Assembly: GCF_030687395.1 (NCBI RefSeq)
Contig: NZ_CP117430.1
Span: forward strand, 3,472,001 to 3,536,000
DNA length: 64,000 nucleotides
DNA from: Pseudomonas wuhanensis
Lineage (GTDB): Bacteria > Pseudomonadota > Gammaproteobacteria > Pseudomonadales > Pseudomonadaceae
Direction: 5' to 3'
A program made the translations under genes and the position numbers. Shown here piece after piece: positions 10,051-22,195 of this stretch; the first letter of the stretch is position 1, and each line of letters opens with the position of its first letter. The notes beneath the pieces are model-generated. The model saw only the letters and a list, made by a program, of their open reading frames with translations, did no database searches and was not told where the DNA came from.

Positions 10051-10398
10051 ATGAGTACCGACGATAAACGCATCCGCGAATTTGCCTATCAAATCTGGGA
10101 ATCCGAAGGAAAACCCGCAGGCCAGGAAAAACGCCATTGGGAGATGGCCTGCAAACTGGCCGACGCTGAAACCCAAGCCAAAGCGCTGGCACCTGGCAAG
10201 TCATCGAAAGCTGGCAGCAAAAGCCTCGGTGCCAAGTCCGCGGTCGGCAAGCCCGACGGCAAGCTCAATTCCAAAGGCGTCGAACCCAAAACCAAGGCCA
10301 AAGCCAAACCCAAACCCTCTGCTTCGACAGTGACCCCGCCTGGCGAAAAAAACGTCGAGAAAAAGCCTCGCGCTGCGCGCAAACCGCCAACGACCTGA
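10051..10398 (+). CDS. DUF2934 domain protein with basic tail
   Basis: A 115-residue protein. Residues 5-40 (R-I-R-E-F-A-Y-Q-I-W-E-S-E-G with a following H-W-E-M-A) fit the DUF2934 family, a short domain common in proteobacterial stress and glycan loci. The rest is a Lys/Pro/Ala-rich low-complexity tail (repeated K-A-K-P type units) likely to be disordered and nucleic-acid or polymer binding. GGAGC precedes ATG 10051. A DUF2934 gene between treY and glgX is, to my knowledge, usual in Pseudomonas. Its role in the pathway is unknown. Confidence 0.8.
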   Translation: MSTDDKRIREFAYQIWESEGKPAGQEKRHWEMACKLADAETQAKALAPGKSSKAGSKSLGAKSAVGKPDGKLNSKGVEPKTKAKAKPKPSASTVTPPGEKNVEKKPRAARKPPTT

Positions 10399-10526
10399 CG
10401 CGTTTATCGCCTTGCCTCGCTTGATTTGTGGCGTGTTTCTCGCCACCGAGGGCGCGCTCGCCCTCGAAAAAAACCAGAGCCACGGTTCATCGCAGTCGAG
10501 TACCGTCACCCCATGCAGGAGCAACT

Positions 10527-12686
<2,160 letters not shown>

Positions 12687-12693
12687 AGCGCAT

Positions 12694-12784
12694 CCTGTAG
12701 GAGCGAGGCTTGCCCGCGAAAGCGGTGTACCAAGCACCAATGATGTCGACTGACACACCGCTTTCGCGAGCAAGCTTCGCTCCT
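12694..12784. repeat. REP pair (type A), inverted
   Basis: Arms at 12694-12728 (TGTAGGAGCGAGGCTTG then CCGCGAAAGCGGTGT) and 12755-12783 (its reverse complement with a few changes) sit directly behind glgX. They could act as a transcript-end hairpin. Confidence 0.8.
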
Positions 12785-13050
12785 TGTATGTTGGCCGAAC
12801 ACCCGGCTGGATAGCCGGTACAGTTTTGCTGACTATTTGCGACACCTGACACAGCCCGGATTAAAAAAACCGCATCAGACCAAAGACTGAGGCGACGAAT
12901 AGCGTTCCATGAGCAATACTCTGCTCGCGGCAATCCAGGGTTCGGAGCGCTGCAATTTGCTATTTACCCCGCCTTCACGGGTCTGCCAGCTTGCTTCCCT
13001 GCAAGTCATGCGCATGGCTGAGGGCAAGACAGAACAAGGAAGTAGCGCCT

Positions 13051-13809
13051 ATGAAATCCGTTTCCATCAGTGAAAACAGTTTGCCCGCGCAGATCTGGAA
13101 CAGCGCCCCGCAACTGGACAACATCCCTGTCATCAACACCGAAACGCTGGTCCCGACCGGCGCTCGCGCGGTAGTCATCGCACCGCATCCCGGTGATGAA
13201 GTGGTGACCTGCGGTGGCCTGCTGCAGTTACTGTGCTCCCTCGGTCATCCTCTGCAATTGATCTCGATCACCGACGGCAGCGCCAGTCATCCGGGGTCGC
13301 GACAATGGTCGGAAAAACGCCTGAGCGTAATCCGCCCCCAGGAAAGCGTCGAAGCGTTGCGCCGGCTCGGGCTGCCGATGCACAGCCTGAAGTGGATTCG
13401 CGGCGGCTTCACCGACAGCGGACTGGGCGAGCGGGAGTCTGAGTTGACCCAGTTCATCGTCCGCTACCTGCGCCCTGGCGATGTGGTGTTCAGCACCTGG
13501 CGCGAAGACGGTAACGTCGATCACGACGCCGTCGGCCGGGCCTGCGCCAGAGCAGTGGCTTTGGTTGGCGCGACGTTCAACGAAATACCGATCCAGGCCT
13601 GGCATTGGCCGACACGCGATCAAGGGCTGATCCCCTGGCATCGCGCACGCAAGGTACGTCTCGACACCTGGACCGTCGCGCGCAAAAGCCACGCCACCTA
13701 CGCCTACGCCAGCCAACTCGACGGCGAGCCGGCGATCGGCATCGCCCCAATGCTGCCCCCGATGATTCTGGAGCGCATGCGATTGCCGTATGAAATTGTG
13801 TTTGTCTGA
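13051..13809 (+). CDS. PIG-L/LmbE-family deacetylase-like protein
   Basis: A 252-residue Rossmann-like protein of the PIG-L family, which are Zn-dependent N-acetylglucosaminide-type deacetylases. The metal motif reads P-H-P-G-D-E-V-V-T-C-G-G (near residue 48), and the second half has D-G-N-V-D-H-D-A-V-G, giving the other His ligand. The usual motif is H-P-D-D-E. Here the first Asp, assigned as the general base in characterised members such as MshB, is Gly, so activity may be altered. ATG 13051 has AAGGAAG about 10 bases upstream. It lies between glgX and an EEP-family gene. Substrate unknown. Confidence 0.8.
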   Translation: MKSVSISENSLPAQIWNSAPQLDNIPVINTETLVPTGARAVVIAPHPGDEVVTCGGLLQLLCSLGHPLQLISITDGSASHPGSRQWSEKRLSVIRPQESVEALRRLGLPMHSLKWIRGGFTDSGLGERESELTQFIVRYLRPGDVVFSTWREDGNVDHDAVGRACARAVALVGATFNEIPIQAWHWPTRDQGLIPWHRARKVRLDTWTVARKSHATYAYASQLDGEPAIGIAPMLPPMILERMRLPYEIVFV

Positions 13810-13849
13810 GTCATTCGAGGAATGTCTTTTGTGGCTGGGGGGGCTTGCC

Positions 13850-13944
13850 TGTGGCGAGGGAGCTTGCTCCCGCTGGGGCGCGAAGCGGCCCCAAAAGCTT
13901 TGCGACTGCTTCGCAGCCGAACGGGAGCAAGCTCCCTCGCCACA
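13850..13944. repeat. REP-like inverted repeat (type B)
   Basis: GTGGCGAGGGAGCTTGCTCC at 13851 onward is mirrored by GGAGCAAGCTCCCTCGCCAC ending at 13943. The inner part (GCGAAGCGGCCCC... GACTGCTTCGCAGCC) adds a second stem. A half type-A-like stretch (GGGGGGCTTGCC) sits just to the left. Confidence 0.82.
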
Positions 13945-14030
13945 AAAGCTCCTTTGCTATAAATCACGCTGAACTGCTCGCCCATGCATCAGTCGCATGC
14001 ATACATCAGCCCTGATTCAGAGGAGTGAAC

Positions 14031-14831
14031 GTGACCAGCGATGCCGAACGACAGGCCGTCGAATCAATGCCATCGAACGCGCCTCCGGCGATTCATCGTC
14101 TGAGAGTGCTGACAGTCAACACCCACAAAGGCTTCACCGCCCTCAACCGGCGTTTCATCCTCCCGGAACTGCGTGAGGCGGTACGCAGCACGTCGGCAGA
14201 CCTGGTGTTTCTGCAGGAAGTGGTCGGTGAACACGACCGGCATTCTTCCCGTTACAACGATTGGCCACAGACCTCGCAATACGAGTTCCTGGCCGACAGC
14301 ATGTGGAGCGATTTCGCTTACGGTCGCAACGCGGTCTACCCCGACGGCCACCACGGCAATGCCTTGCTGTCGAAATACCCGATCCGCGAATTTCGCAACC
14401 TCGATGTCTCGATCACTGGCCCCGAGCGGCGCGGGTTGTTGCACTGTGTGCTGGATGTGCCGGGCCATGCCGAAGTGCATGCCATTTGCGTACACCTGAG
14501 CCTGTTGGAAAGCCATCGACAACTCCAGTTGCAATTGCTCTGCCTGTTGCTCGAGTCGCTGCCCGATGACGCCCCGGTGATCATTGCTGGCGACTTCAAC
14601 GACTGGCAGTTGCAAGGCAATGCCGCCCTCGCCCGGCGCGACTACCTGCATGAAGCCTTCGAACGCCATCATGGCCGACCGGCGAAAACTTACCCGGCGC
14701 GTTTCCCCCTGCTGCGCCTGGACCGGATCTACCTGCGTAATGCCAGCAGTCATGAACCGCAAATCCTCGGCCATAAACCCTGGACGCATCTGTCGGACCA
14801 TTTACCGCTGGCGGTGGAAGTGCGCCTGTAA
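14031..14831 (+). CDS. Endonuclease/exonuclease/phosphatase family protein
   Basis: A 266-residue Mg-dependent EEP-fold hydrolase. 'LTVNTHKGF' (metal Asn), 'FLQEVVGE' (metal Glu), 'HLSLLESHR' (catalytic His region), 'IIAGDFNDW' (Asp/Asn pair) and 'SDHLPL' (final Asp-His) occur in the family order. GTG 14031 was chosen because AGGAG lies 5 bases upstream; GTG 14025 overlaps that site. As I recall, homologues often neighbour a cardiolipin synthase in Pseudomonas (YbhP-type). None is present here, so a membrane-lipid role is only a guess. Confidence 0.82.
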   Translation: MTSDAERQAVESMPSNAPPAIHRLRVLTVNTHKGFTALNRRFILPELREAVRSTSADLVFLQEVVGEHDRHSSRYNDWPQTSQYEFLADSMWSDFAYGRNAVYPDGHHGNALLSKYPIREFRNLDVSITGPERRGLLHCVLDVPGHAEVHAICVHLSLLESHRQLQLQLLCLLLESLPDDAPVIIAGDFNDWQLQGNAALARRDYLHEAFERHHGRPAKTYPARFPLLRLDRIYLRNASSHEPQILGHKPWTHLSDHLPLAVEVRL

Positions 14832-15259
14832 CACCGTCAAATGACAGTCGCCAAAGACTGCCAGCGCTGACAGAAAAAATGACAGCAATGGCGCGCCGAC
14901 GCCGTTTGTTTATCCTGCACTGGATCATCCGTCACGCAACCGATAGTCCCCTATCCAACACGTCTGGCGTGCGCCTTTCGGGATGATTTTTTGCACAAAC
15001 AACAACTTATATACGCGCCAAATATCAGTCACTTACAACGCCTAAAATAGCTATACCGCTTATCGGCCACTTTCTTGACGCAACGCCAGCCGTCTTCTTA
15101 GCTAGTGCTTACTACCCCCGGAAATCCATCAGGGGCAAGCCTCCAGACTCCTGTAAAAACGGGCGGGTCTGACCTTGCCTCAATCCATTCGGTCGCCCCT
15201 CATTCGGGGTAGGAGAGACGCCAAAGCGAGATACGCATGCGATTGCAAGGTAGACCCCC
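14832..15259. other. 428-base intergenic region, no gene seen
   Basis: Contains no credible coding frame on either strand. The first 60 bases carry three TGACAG repeats (near 14850, 14867 and 14880). A run GGATGATTTTTTG near 14982 could end the upstream transcript. The last 100 bases hold a GGGGTAGGAGAG stretch (about 15206). No clear ribosome-binding site precedes the following ATG. Confidence 0.3.
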
Positions 15260-16327
15260 ATGAGAACTTCATTCACCTCACAAGAGATCAAAATCACGTT
15301 TTGCACGGTTACGGGTTCATTCCTGCTGTGCTCATCCATGGAGGTGCAGGCCTCGCCTGCCGAGGACGAAACAACCCTCTGGTACAACCAGGAACTGCCG
15401 ACCCTCACCTTGCCAACCGACTCCGCCACGTATCCCGGCCGCTTACGCTTCAATCCAGACTTACAAAGCTCACGCCTGACGGTTGAAGACGCCGCGCCTT
15501 CGGCCTGGGACCACGTCTATGGCAAGACGTCACGACAGGCCCAAACCGATTATCTTGCCCTGGGTTCTTCTATCCCCGGCGCCAGTGAATTCAAAGGCCC
15601 GGCGCTGCTGACCGTACAAAGCAACAGCGGCCATACCCAACGGGTTGGACTGATCGGCGGCACCACCCATTTCCAGGGCAATGACAACGGTCTGCTGACC
15701 AGTCGCGCCCTTGCCGACCCCGGCCATGACACGCTCAACCTTCAAGGCCAAAGTCTCGGCGCCTACTGGAGCCTGACCGGCCCGCAAGGCTGGCACGTAG
15801 ACTTGTCGGCCAGCGGTGGCCGGGTCAACGGTTACAGCCGTAACGATCAAGGCGCGCGACAAGCCACCGAAGGCAGCGCGGTGACGTTGTCGGTGGAAGG
15901 TGGTTTCCCGATTGGTCTGGGTAATAACTGGGTGATCGAACCCCAGGCACAGTTGATCAATCAACGCATCACGCTGGATACGCCGTATGCCGGCTCCGGG
16001 AATTCCTCATCCAGCGACATGACGTCCTGGAGCGGTCGGGTCGGTGCACGCTTGAAAGGCAGTTACGATATCAACGGCCTGCCAGTCGAACCGTATGTGC
16101 GCACCAACGTGTGGCACACGGTGTACACCGGCAATACCGTGAGCCTGGATCAGGTCGACAAAATCAGCAGCAGCCGCAATTCATCGACGGTGGACGTGGG
16201 TCTGGGTTTGGTGGCTAGAGTGACGCCCTTGGTCAGCTTTTATGTCAGCGCCGATTACAGCAGTGATGTGGATGACAATGATTTGAACGGGTTGATTGGC
16301 AGCCTTGGGGTGCGGATGCGGTGGTAA
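15260..16327 (+). CDS. Autotransporter-type outer-membrane beta-barrel protein, short passenger
   Basis: 355 residues. A signal-peptide-like start (residues 1-31, hydrophobic 'FCTVTGSFLLC', possible cleavage after V-Q-A) precedes about 60 residues without known motifs. From about residue 95 alternating polar/hydrophobic strands such as 'HVDLSASGGRVNGYS' and 'WVIEPQAQLINQRITLD' follow to a C-terminal 'GSLGVRMRW', the aromatic ending of an outer-membrane barrel. This fits the autotransporter beta-domain (about 260-280 residues). The near absence of a passenger is unusual. The role may be a bare barrel or the translocator of a short surface peptide. Confidence 0.72.
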   Translation: MRTSFTSQEIKITFCTVTGSFLLCSSMEVQASPAEDETTLWYNQELPTLTLPTDSATYPGRLRFNPDLQSSRLTVEDAAPSAWDHVYGKTSRQAQTDYLALGSSIPGASEFKGPALLTVQSNSGHTQRVGLIGGTTHFQGNDNGLLTSRALADPGHDTLNLQGQSLGAYWSLTGPQGWHVDLSASGGRVNGYSRNDQGARQATEGSAVTLSVEGGFPIGLGNNWVIEPQAQLINQRITLDTPYAGSGNSSSSDMTSWSGRVGARLKGSYDINGLPVEPYVRTNVWHTVYTGNTVSLDQVDKISSSRNSSTVDVGLGLVARVTPLVSFYVSADYSSDVDDNDLNGLIGSLGVRMRW

Positions 16328-16360
16328 CGAGGACTCAAGGGATGTGTTGTGAATTCTGAC

Positions 16361-16440
16361 GCCATCGCGAGCAGGCTCGCTCCCACATTGGTTTTGTATA
16401 TGACGACAATCCAATGTGGGAGCGAGCCTGCTCGCGATAG
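16361..16440. repeat. REP pair (type A), inverted
   Basis: GCCATCGCGAGCAGGCTCGC at 16361 and its near-perfect reverse complement ending at 16440, with CCAATGTGGGAGCG as the distal arm, lie between the convergent barrel gene and glgB. It may serve as a bidirectional transcript end. Confidence 0.85.
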
Positions 16441-16458
16441 GAGCGACGCGGTTCTAGA

Positions 16459-18690
16459 TCAACCCTCAGGACGCAAAATCAACACCGCCAACGGCGGCAG
16501 GTTCAACTCCACAGAGAGGGCCTGGCCATGGCTCGGCTCTTCGTCGGTGAACACGCCGCCGCCGTTTCCATAATTGGACCCGGCATAGGTGTCGGCATCG
16601 CTGTTGATCAACTCGACCCAGCGCCCGGCAAACGGTACACCGACACGGTAAGACTGACGCGGCACTGGGGTGAAGTTGGCCACCACCAACACCGGCCGCC
16701 CGTCCTTGCTCCAGCGCAGCCAGGCGTAGACACTATTGACCGCATCGTCGCCAATCAACCACTGGAAGCCTTGCGGGGCATCGTCCTGATCGTGCAACGC
16801 CGGTTCTTCGCGATACAACCGGTTCAGGTCACCGACCAGTTTGCGCACCCCTTGGTGTTCCGGGTATTGCAGCAAATACCAGTCCAGTTGCTGATCGTGA
16901 TTCCACTCGCGCCATTGGCCGAATTCGCAGCCCATGAACAGCAGTTTCTTGCCGGGATGCGTCCACATGAAACTCAGATACGCCCGCAGGTTGGCAAACT
17001 TCTGCCAGCGATCCCCCGGCATCTTGTCGATCAGCGAATGCTTGCCATGCACCACTTCATCGTGAGAAATCGGCAGGATGAAGCGCTCGGACCAGGCATA
17101 CACCAGGCCGAAACTCAGCTCGTTGTGATGATGGGCGCGGTATACCGGATCCTGCTGAATGTAATGCAGTGAATCGTGCATCCAGCCCATGTTCCACTTA
17201 TAGGCAAAACCCAGCCCACCCTGTTGCGTGCTCTGGCTGACACCCGGCCACGCTGTGGATTCTTCGGCAATCACCAGCGCGCCCGGCGCTTCCAGGGCCA
17301 CCACATCGTTGAGATGGCGGACGAAATCAATGGCCTCCAGATTCTCCCGACCGCCATGACGGTTGGGCACCCACTCGCCGGCCTTGCGCGAGTAATCGCG
17401 GTACAGCATCGACGCCACTGCGTCCACGCGCAGGCCATCGACGTGGAAATGCTTGAGCCAGTGCAACGCCGACGCCAGCATGTAGCCGTGCACCTCGGTG
17501 CGGCCCAGGTTGTAGATCAGTGTGTCCCAGTCCTGGTGAAAACCTTCCTGCGGGTTGCCGTACTCATACAACGCGGTGCCGTCGAACTGCGCCAGGCCGT
17601 GGGTATCGGTGGGGAAATGCGCCGGCACCCAATCGAGGATCACGCCGATCTCGGCCTGGTGACAGGCATTGACGAACGCGGCGAAGTCATCCGGCGTGCC
17701 GTAACGGGCACTCGGGGCGAATTGCGACAGCAGTTGATAACCCCAGGACCCACCGAACGGATGCTCCATGATCGGCATCAGTTCGATGTGGGTAAAACCC
17801 AGCTCCTTCACATAAGGAATCAGCCGCTCGGCCAACTCGGGCCAGGTGTACTGACGGGCGACCTCGCCCAGGTCATCCAGCTCGCATTGCCAGGAACCGG
17901 CATGCAATTCGTAAATCGACAGCGGAGCGCTGGTTCGCTGACGTTCACCCCGCGACTGCATCCAGGCGTGGTCCTGCCAGTCGATTTTCAGCGGTGAGGC
18001 GACTTTCGACGCAGTGTCCGGGGGCAAAGCGGTGGCAAGGGCCATCGGGTCGGCCTTGAGCGGCAGAATGCCGTGGGCGCCAAGTATTTCGTATTTGTAG
18101 AGCTCCCCCGCTTGCAGGCGCGGAATGAACAACTCCCACACACCGCTAGGATGACGCAGGCGCATCGGATGCCGACGGCCGTCCCAGACGTTGAAATCGC
18201 CGACCACCGAAACCCTTCTGGCATTCGGCGCCCACACGGCGAAGCGCACGCCGTCGACGCCATCAATCGTCTTCAGTTGCGCGCCGAGGCAACTGCTCAA
18301 ATCACGGTGGTTGCCTTCGGCAAACAGGTACAAGTCCATCTCGCCGAGTAACGGGCCAAAACTGTAAGGGTCCTCGGCGAGTTGCTCGCCACCGGCCCAA
18401 CGGGTTCGCAACAGATAGGGCCGGGCCCGCTCGAAGTGCCCGACGAACAGCCCCGGGGTTTGGGTGGTCTCAAGGCTGCCGAGCTCTTCCCCGGATTCCT
18501 TGTCCACCACCTGGACGCTTAAGGCGTCCGGTAGATAGGCTCGAATGAATTGCCCGCCAGCGCCATCGCCGTGCGGGCCGAGAATGGCAAAGGGATCCCG
18601 ATGCTCGGCGCGTACCAACGCATCGATATCCCGCGCCCCGGGTAGCAGCGCCTCTTTAACGTGCCCCTGTTCCTTGTTCGAGAAACTCAT
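16459..18690 (-). CDS. glgB: 1,4-alpha-glucan branching enzyme GlgB
   Basis: A 743-residue GH13 branching enzyme that cuts alpha-1,4 chains and rejoins them as alpha-1,6 branches, acting on glucan made by GlgE/GlgA. Two N-terminal beta-sandwich domains (about residues 20-115 and 125-225, the latter CBM48 with '[18 protein letters not shown]') precede the barrel. Catalytic D423 (GLRVDAV), E476 (IAEESTA) and D544 (SHDEVVHGK) are present. Length is typical of the long GlgB type. The ATG lies two bases after the treS stop with GGAGAG in the overlap, so it is coupled to treS. Confidence 0.95.
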   Translation of the reverse strand: MSFSNKEQGHVKEALLPGARDIDALVRAEHRDPFAILGPHGDGAGGQFIRAYLPDALSVQVVDKESGEELGSLETTQTPGLFVGHFERARPYLLRTRWAGGEQLAEDPYSFGPLLGEMDLYLFAEGNHRDLSSCLGAQLKTIDGVDGVRFAVWAPNARRVSVVGDFNVWDGRRHPMRLRHPSGVWELFIPRLQAGELYKYEILGAHGILPLKADPMALATALPPDTASKVASPLKIDWQDHAWMQSRGERQRTSAPLSIYELHAGSWQCELDDLGEVARQYTWPELAERLIPYVKELGFTHIELMPIMEHPFGGSWGYQLLSQFAPSARYGTPDDFAAFVNACHQAEIGVILDWVPAHFPTDTHGLAQFDGTALYEYGNPQEGFHQDWDTLIYNLGRTEVHGYMLASALHWLKHFHVDGLRVDAVASMLYRDYSRKAGEWVPNRHGGRENLEAIDFVRHLNDVVALEAPGALVIAEESTAWPGVSQSTQQGGLGFAYKWNMGWMHDSLHYIQQDPVYRAHHHNELSFGLVYAWSERFILPISHDEVVHGKHSLIDKMPGDRWQKFANLRAYLSFMWTHPGKKLLFMGCEFGQWREWNHDQQLDWYLLQYPEHQGVRKLVGDLNRLYREEPALHDQDDAPQGFQWLIGDDAVNSVYAWLRWSKDGRPVLVVANFTPVPRQSYRVGVPFAGRWVELINSDADTYAGSNYGNGGGVFTDEEPSHGQALSVELNLPPLAVLILRPEG

Positions 18691-18692
18691 GA

Positions 18693-21600
18693 CTACTCTC
18701 CACCAAGATCGGAAAAGGGTTTAAGCCCGCTCAATAATCCATACAAACCGTGCAACGGCACGGGCAGCCAGGTGGGGCGATTTTCAGCCTCATAGGCCAC
18801 TTCATACGCCGCCTTCTCCAGACCGAACAACGCCAGCGCGGCGTCCTCGCCTTCAGGATCTTGCCATGCATGAGCAAGACTAGCTGCCGCCAGCCGATAA
18901 GCGTCGACAAATGCTTGCCGCGCTTCCCTCAGATAACGATCGGCGACCCGTTGACGCGCCGCCTGAGCGTCGGCGGTGTTATCGACGTTATGCACGTTGA
19001 TCGTCATCGCCGCGGCGTAATCGAAGGAGCGCAACACGCCGCTGACATCTTTATAAGGGCTGTGTTTGCCTCGGCGCTCATGCAGCGGCCGCGCCGGTTC
19101 GCCCTCGAAATCGATCAGGTAGGCATCGCCCTTGATCACCAGCACCTGCCCCAGGTGCAAGTCACCATGGACGCGAATACGCAGGCCACCAGCCGCTTTC
19201 TTACCCAACTCCTGAACATGGCTGAGGATGGTTTTTTTGTTGTCCAGCAATCGACTGACCAATGCCTGATCCGCGGCGTTCAGTTCAGTTTGATGCTGCT
19301 TGAGTAACTTCAGGGCATGTTCCAGTTGCGCCGCCACGTCCTTGGCCGAGGCCAGGGCATCTTTCTGGGTGGTGATCTGTGGAGCGAAGTCCGGGTTGGC
19401 GCTCGGGGCCGCCAACACCTGGTGCATTTCCCCCAGACGCTGGCCGAGCATGCCGGCAAAATCCTTCAGCTCGCCAAGGGCGTTGTAGTGCTGCTCCTGT
19501 TCCGACACGGCATCAGCGAGTTCGTCGCGAAGCGCCCGCTCGAGGTTGTTCTGGGTCCACTCCCACGCGTCGCCCTGATTGCTCAAGTAGCCTTGGGCGA
19601 TCATCAACAGCGTGTCCTCGCCCGCCGCATCGCGACGAATCACGGCCCCCAGCAGCGGCGAAATATTTTTGAAACCAGCGTGGGTCAGGTACGCACTCAT
19701 TTCCAGTTCCGGGTGCATGCCTGACGCGACCTTGCGGATCAGTTTCAGCACCAGACTGCTGCCGATCACCACCGAACTGTTGGATTGCTCGGCCGACAGG
19801 TAACGCACCTCCGACTCGGCGCTCAGCCCCAGTTTTGCCAATTCGTCGGTTGGCTCGAAACGGATCTCGCCACCGCCCGATGGCAACACGGTGCTGGCCT
19901 GCAGCCCCTGCAACACCGCATGAACAAAGCTGTCGAGGCTGAAGGCGTCGGTGATCAAACCGACCTGCCGACCGCGCCGAACCCTGGCCAGCGCCAATTG
20001 CTGGGGTAAGGCCGCGCCGACGTGCTCTTCGGAAATAAAGCCGAACGGCAACTGATAGCGGCTGGTCTGGCCAGCGCTGGTGACGTCGATTTCACTCAGC
20101 AGCACCGGATGCTGCGGGTCGCCGAAGCGCACGCCGTAAGCGAGGTTGACGCTGTCGATGGTGCCATCCTTGCCGGCATACCAGCGACGATTCTGCAACC
20201 AGCTCGGCAGGATGCCCTGTTCCAGGGTGTGGCGGGACGGCGCTTCGAGCAGCTCTTCCATGCGTTTTTTCAGCACCAGAGTAGTGAAGTCCGGCAGGCT
20301 TTGCGCCGGCTCCACGTGCCAGCTCGGCATCTGGTTTTCCGCCGCCAGCCCGAACCAATAGAAACCGTAAGGCGCCAGCGTCAGCAGGAAATTCAACTGG
20401 CCGATGGGCGGGAACGCGTTGCCGCCGAGCATCTCAACCGGGACCATGCCGACATACGCCGACAAGTCCAGCTCCGCCGCTTGCGCACTGCGGGACACGT
20501 TGGCCACGCACAAAATCACCTCGTGTTTGCCGTCCGGCCCGGTGAATTCGCGGGTATACGCCAGAATCCGTCGATTGCTCGGCGAGAGCATCTTCAGCGT
20601 TCCACGACCAAAGGCCTTGGACTGCTTGCGCACCGCGAGCAAGCGCCGGTTCCAGTTCAACAATGAATGAGGGTCACCGGCCTGGGTTTCGACGTTGACC
20701 GAAAGATAGCCGTAGAGCGGGTCCATGATCGGCGGCAACACTAGGCTGGCCGGGTCGGCGCGGGAGAACCCGCCATTACGGTCGATCGACCACTGCATCG
20801 GCGTGCGCACACCGTCGCGGTCGCCGAGGTAGATGTTGTCGCCCATGCCGATTTCATCGCCGTAATACAGGGTCGGTGTGCCGGGCATCGACAGCAGCAG
20901 ACTGTTAAGCAGTTCCACGCGACGACGATCACGTTCCATCAATGGCGCCAGGCGTCGACGAATCCCCAGGTTGATCCGCGCCCGACGATCGGCCGCGTAG
21001 TAATTCCACAGGTAATCACGCTCCCGGTCGGTGACCATTTCCAGGGTCAGCTCATCGTGGTTGCGCAGGAAAATGGCCCATTGGCAATTGGCGGGAATTT
21101 CCGGGGTCTGCCGCAGAATATCGGTGATCGGGAAGCGATCCTCTTGGGCCAGCGCCATGTACATGCGTGGCATCAACGGAAAGTGAAAGGCCATGTGGCA
21201 TTCGTCGCCGTTCTGGCCGCTGGCGTCGGTGTTGCCAAAGTACAGCTGAGTGTCTTCCGGCCACTGATTGGCCTCGGCCAGCAACATGCGGTCGGGATAG
21301 TTTGCGTCGATCTCGGCACGGATCTGCTTGAGGACATCGTGGGTCTCGGGCAGGTTTTCGTTGTTGGTACCATCGCGCTCGATCAGGTACGGGATCGCGT
21401 CCAGCCGCAGACCGTCGATGCCCATGTCGAGCCAGTAACGCATCACCGACAGCACAGCTTTCATCACTTGCGGGTTGTCGAAGTTCAGGTCTGGCTGGTG
21501 AGAATAGAAACGGTGCCAGAAGTACTGACCGGCCACCGGATCCCAGGTCCAGTTGGACTTTTCGGTGTCGAGAAAAATGATGCGGGTGCCGTCGTATTTC

Positions 21601-22034
21601 TGATCGTTATCGGACCAGACATAGAAGTCGCGGGCCGCCGAACCGGGCTTGGCCTTGCGCGCACGCTGGAACCACGCGTGCTGGTCCGAGGTGTGGTTGA
21701 TGACCAGTTCGGTAATCACCCGCAGACCGCGTTCATGGGCCTCAGCAATGAAGCGCTTGGCATCGGCCATGGTGCCGTAGTCAGGATGCACACCACGGTA
21801 TTCGGCGATGTCGTAACCGTCGTCGCGTCGTGGCGAGGGGTAGAACGGCAACAGCCAGATGGTGTTGACGCCCAGATCGGCAATGTAATCGAGTTTGGCG
21901 ATGAGGCCGGGAAAGTCGCCGATCCCGTCGTTGTTGGAGTCGAAAAAAGACTTAACGTGAACCTGGTAGATCACCGCATCCTTGTACCAGAGCGGGTCCT
22001 TGATAAAGGTGGCTGACCTGGGTTTCTTCGCCAT
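18693..22034 (-). CDS. treS: Trehalose synthase fused to maltokinase (TreS-Pep2)
   Basis: A 1113-residue two-enzyme protein. Residues 1 to about 550 are a GH13 trehalose synthase ('[19 protein letters not shown]' start; catalytic Asp in [10 protein letters not shown], Glu in [11 protein letters not shown], Asp in [10 protein letters not shown]), which interconverts trehalose and maltose. Residues from about 570 to the end are a maltokinase with the kinase-like catalytic string '[12 protein letters not shown]' and '[11 protein letters not shown]' (metal Asp), making maltose-1-phosphate for GlgE. AGGAGT precedes the ATG. The fusion channels maltose directly to phosphorylation. glgE is upstream and glgB directly downstream on the same strand. 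Confidence 0.94.
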   Translation of the reverse strand: MAKKPRSATFIKDPLWYKDAVIYQVHVKSFFDSNNDGIGDFPGLIAKLDYIADLGVNTIWLLPFYPSPRRDDGYDIAEYRGVHPDYGTMADAKRFIAEAHERGLRVITELVINHTSDQHAWFQRARKAKPGSAARDFYVWSDNDQKYDGTRIIFLDTEKSNWTWDPVAGQYFWHRFYSHQPDLNFDNPQVMKAVLSVMRYWLDMGIDGLRLDAIPYLIERDGTNNENLPETHDVLKQIRAEIDANYPDRMLLAEANQWPEDTQLYFGNTDASGQNGDECHMAFHFPLMPRMYMALAQEDRFPITDILRQTPEIPANCQWAIFLRNHDELTLEMVTDRERDYLWNYYAADRRARINLGIRRRLAPLMERDRRRVELLNSLLLSMPGTPTLYYGDEIGMGDNIYLGDRDGVRTPMQWSIDRNGGFSRADPASLVLPPIMDPLYGYLSVNVETQAGDPHSLLNWNRRLLAVRKQSKAFGRGTLKMLSPSNRRILAYTREFTGPDGKHEVILCVANVSRSAQAAELDLSAYVGMVPVEMLGGNAFPPIGQLNFLLTLAPYGFYWFGLAAENQMPSWHVEPAQSLPDFTTLVLKKRMEELLEAPSRHTLEQGILPSWLQNRRWYAGKDGTIDSVNLAYGVRFGDPQHPVLLSEIDVTSAGQTSRYQLPFGFISEEHVGAALPQQLALARVRRGRQVGLITDAFSLDSFVHAVLQGLQASTVLPSGGGEIRFEPTDELAKLGLSAESEVRYLSAEQSNSSVVIGSSLVLKLIRKVASGMHPELEMSAYLTHAGFKNISPLLGAVIRRDAAGEDTLLMIAQGYLSNQGDAWEWTQNNLERALRDELADAVSEQEQHYNALGELKDFAGMLGQRLGEMHQVLAAPSANPDFAPQITTQKDALASAKDVAAQLEHALKLLKQHQTELNAADQALVSRLLDNKKTILSHVQELGKKAAGGLRIRVHGDLHLGQVLVIKGDAYLIDFEGEPARPLHERRGKHSPYKDVSGVLRSFDYAAAMTINVHNVDNTADAQAARQRVADRYLREARQAFVDAYRLAAASLAHAWQDPEGEDAALALFGLEKAAYEVAYEAENRPTWLPVPLHGLYGLLSGLKPFSDLGGE

Positions 22035-22089
22035 TTGTAACTCCTGAAAAATTCTGGGAAAACATCAACTGCTTGAAGAAATGCGGTCA

Positions 22090-22180
22090 GTGTGGGAGCT
22101 GGCTTGCCTGCGATAGCAATCTGTCAGTGAGCATGTTCGGCGCTGGCCCACCGCTATCGCAGGCAAGCCAGCTCCCACAT
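22090..22180. repeat. REP pair (type A), inverted, between glgE and treS
   Basis: TGTGGGAGCTGGCTTGCCTG at 22091 is repeated in reverse complement ending at 22179, a near-perfect pair with the CTGGCTT variant arm. It lies inside the presumed glgE-treS-glgB transcript, where it could shape relative mRNA stability of glgE versus treS. Confidence 0.85.
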
Positions 22181-22195
22181 TGATCTTCGCCAGGT

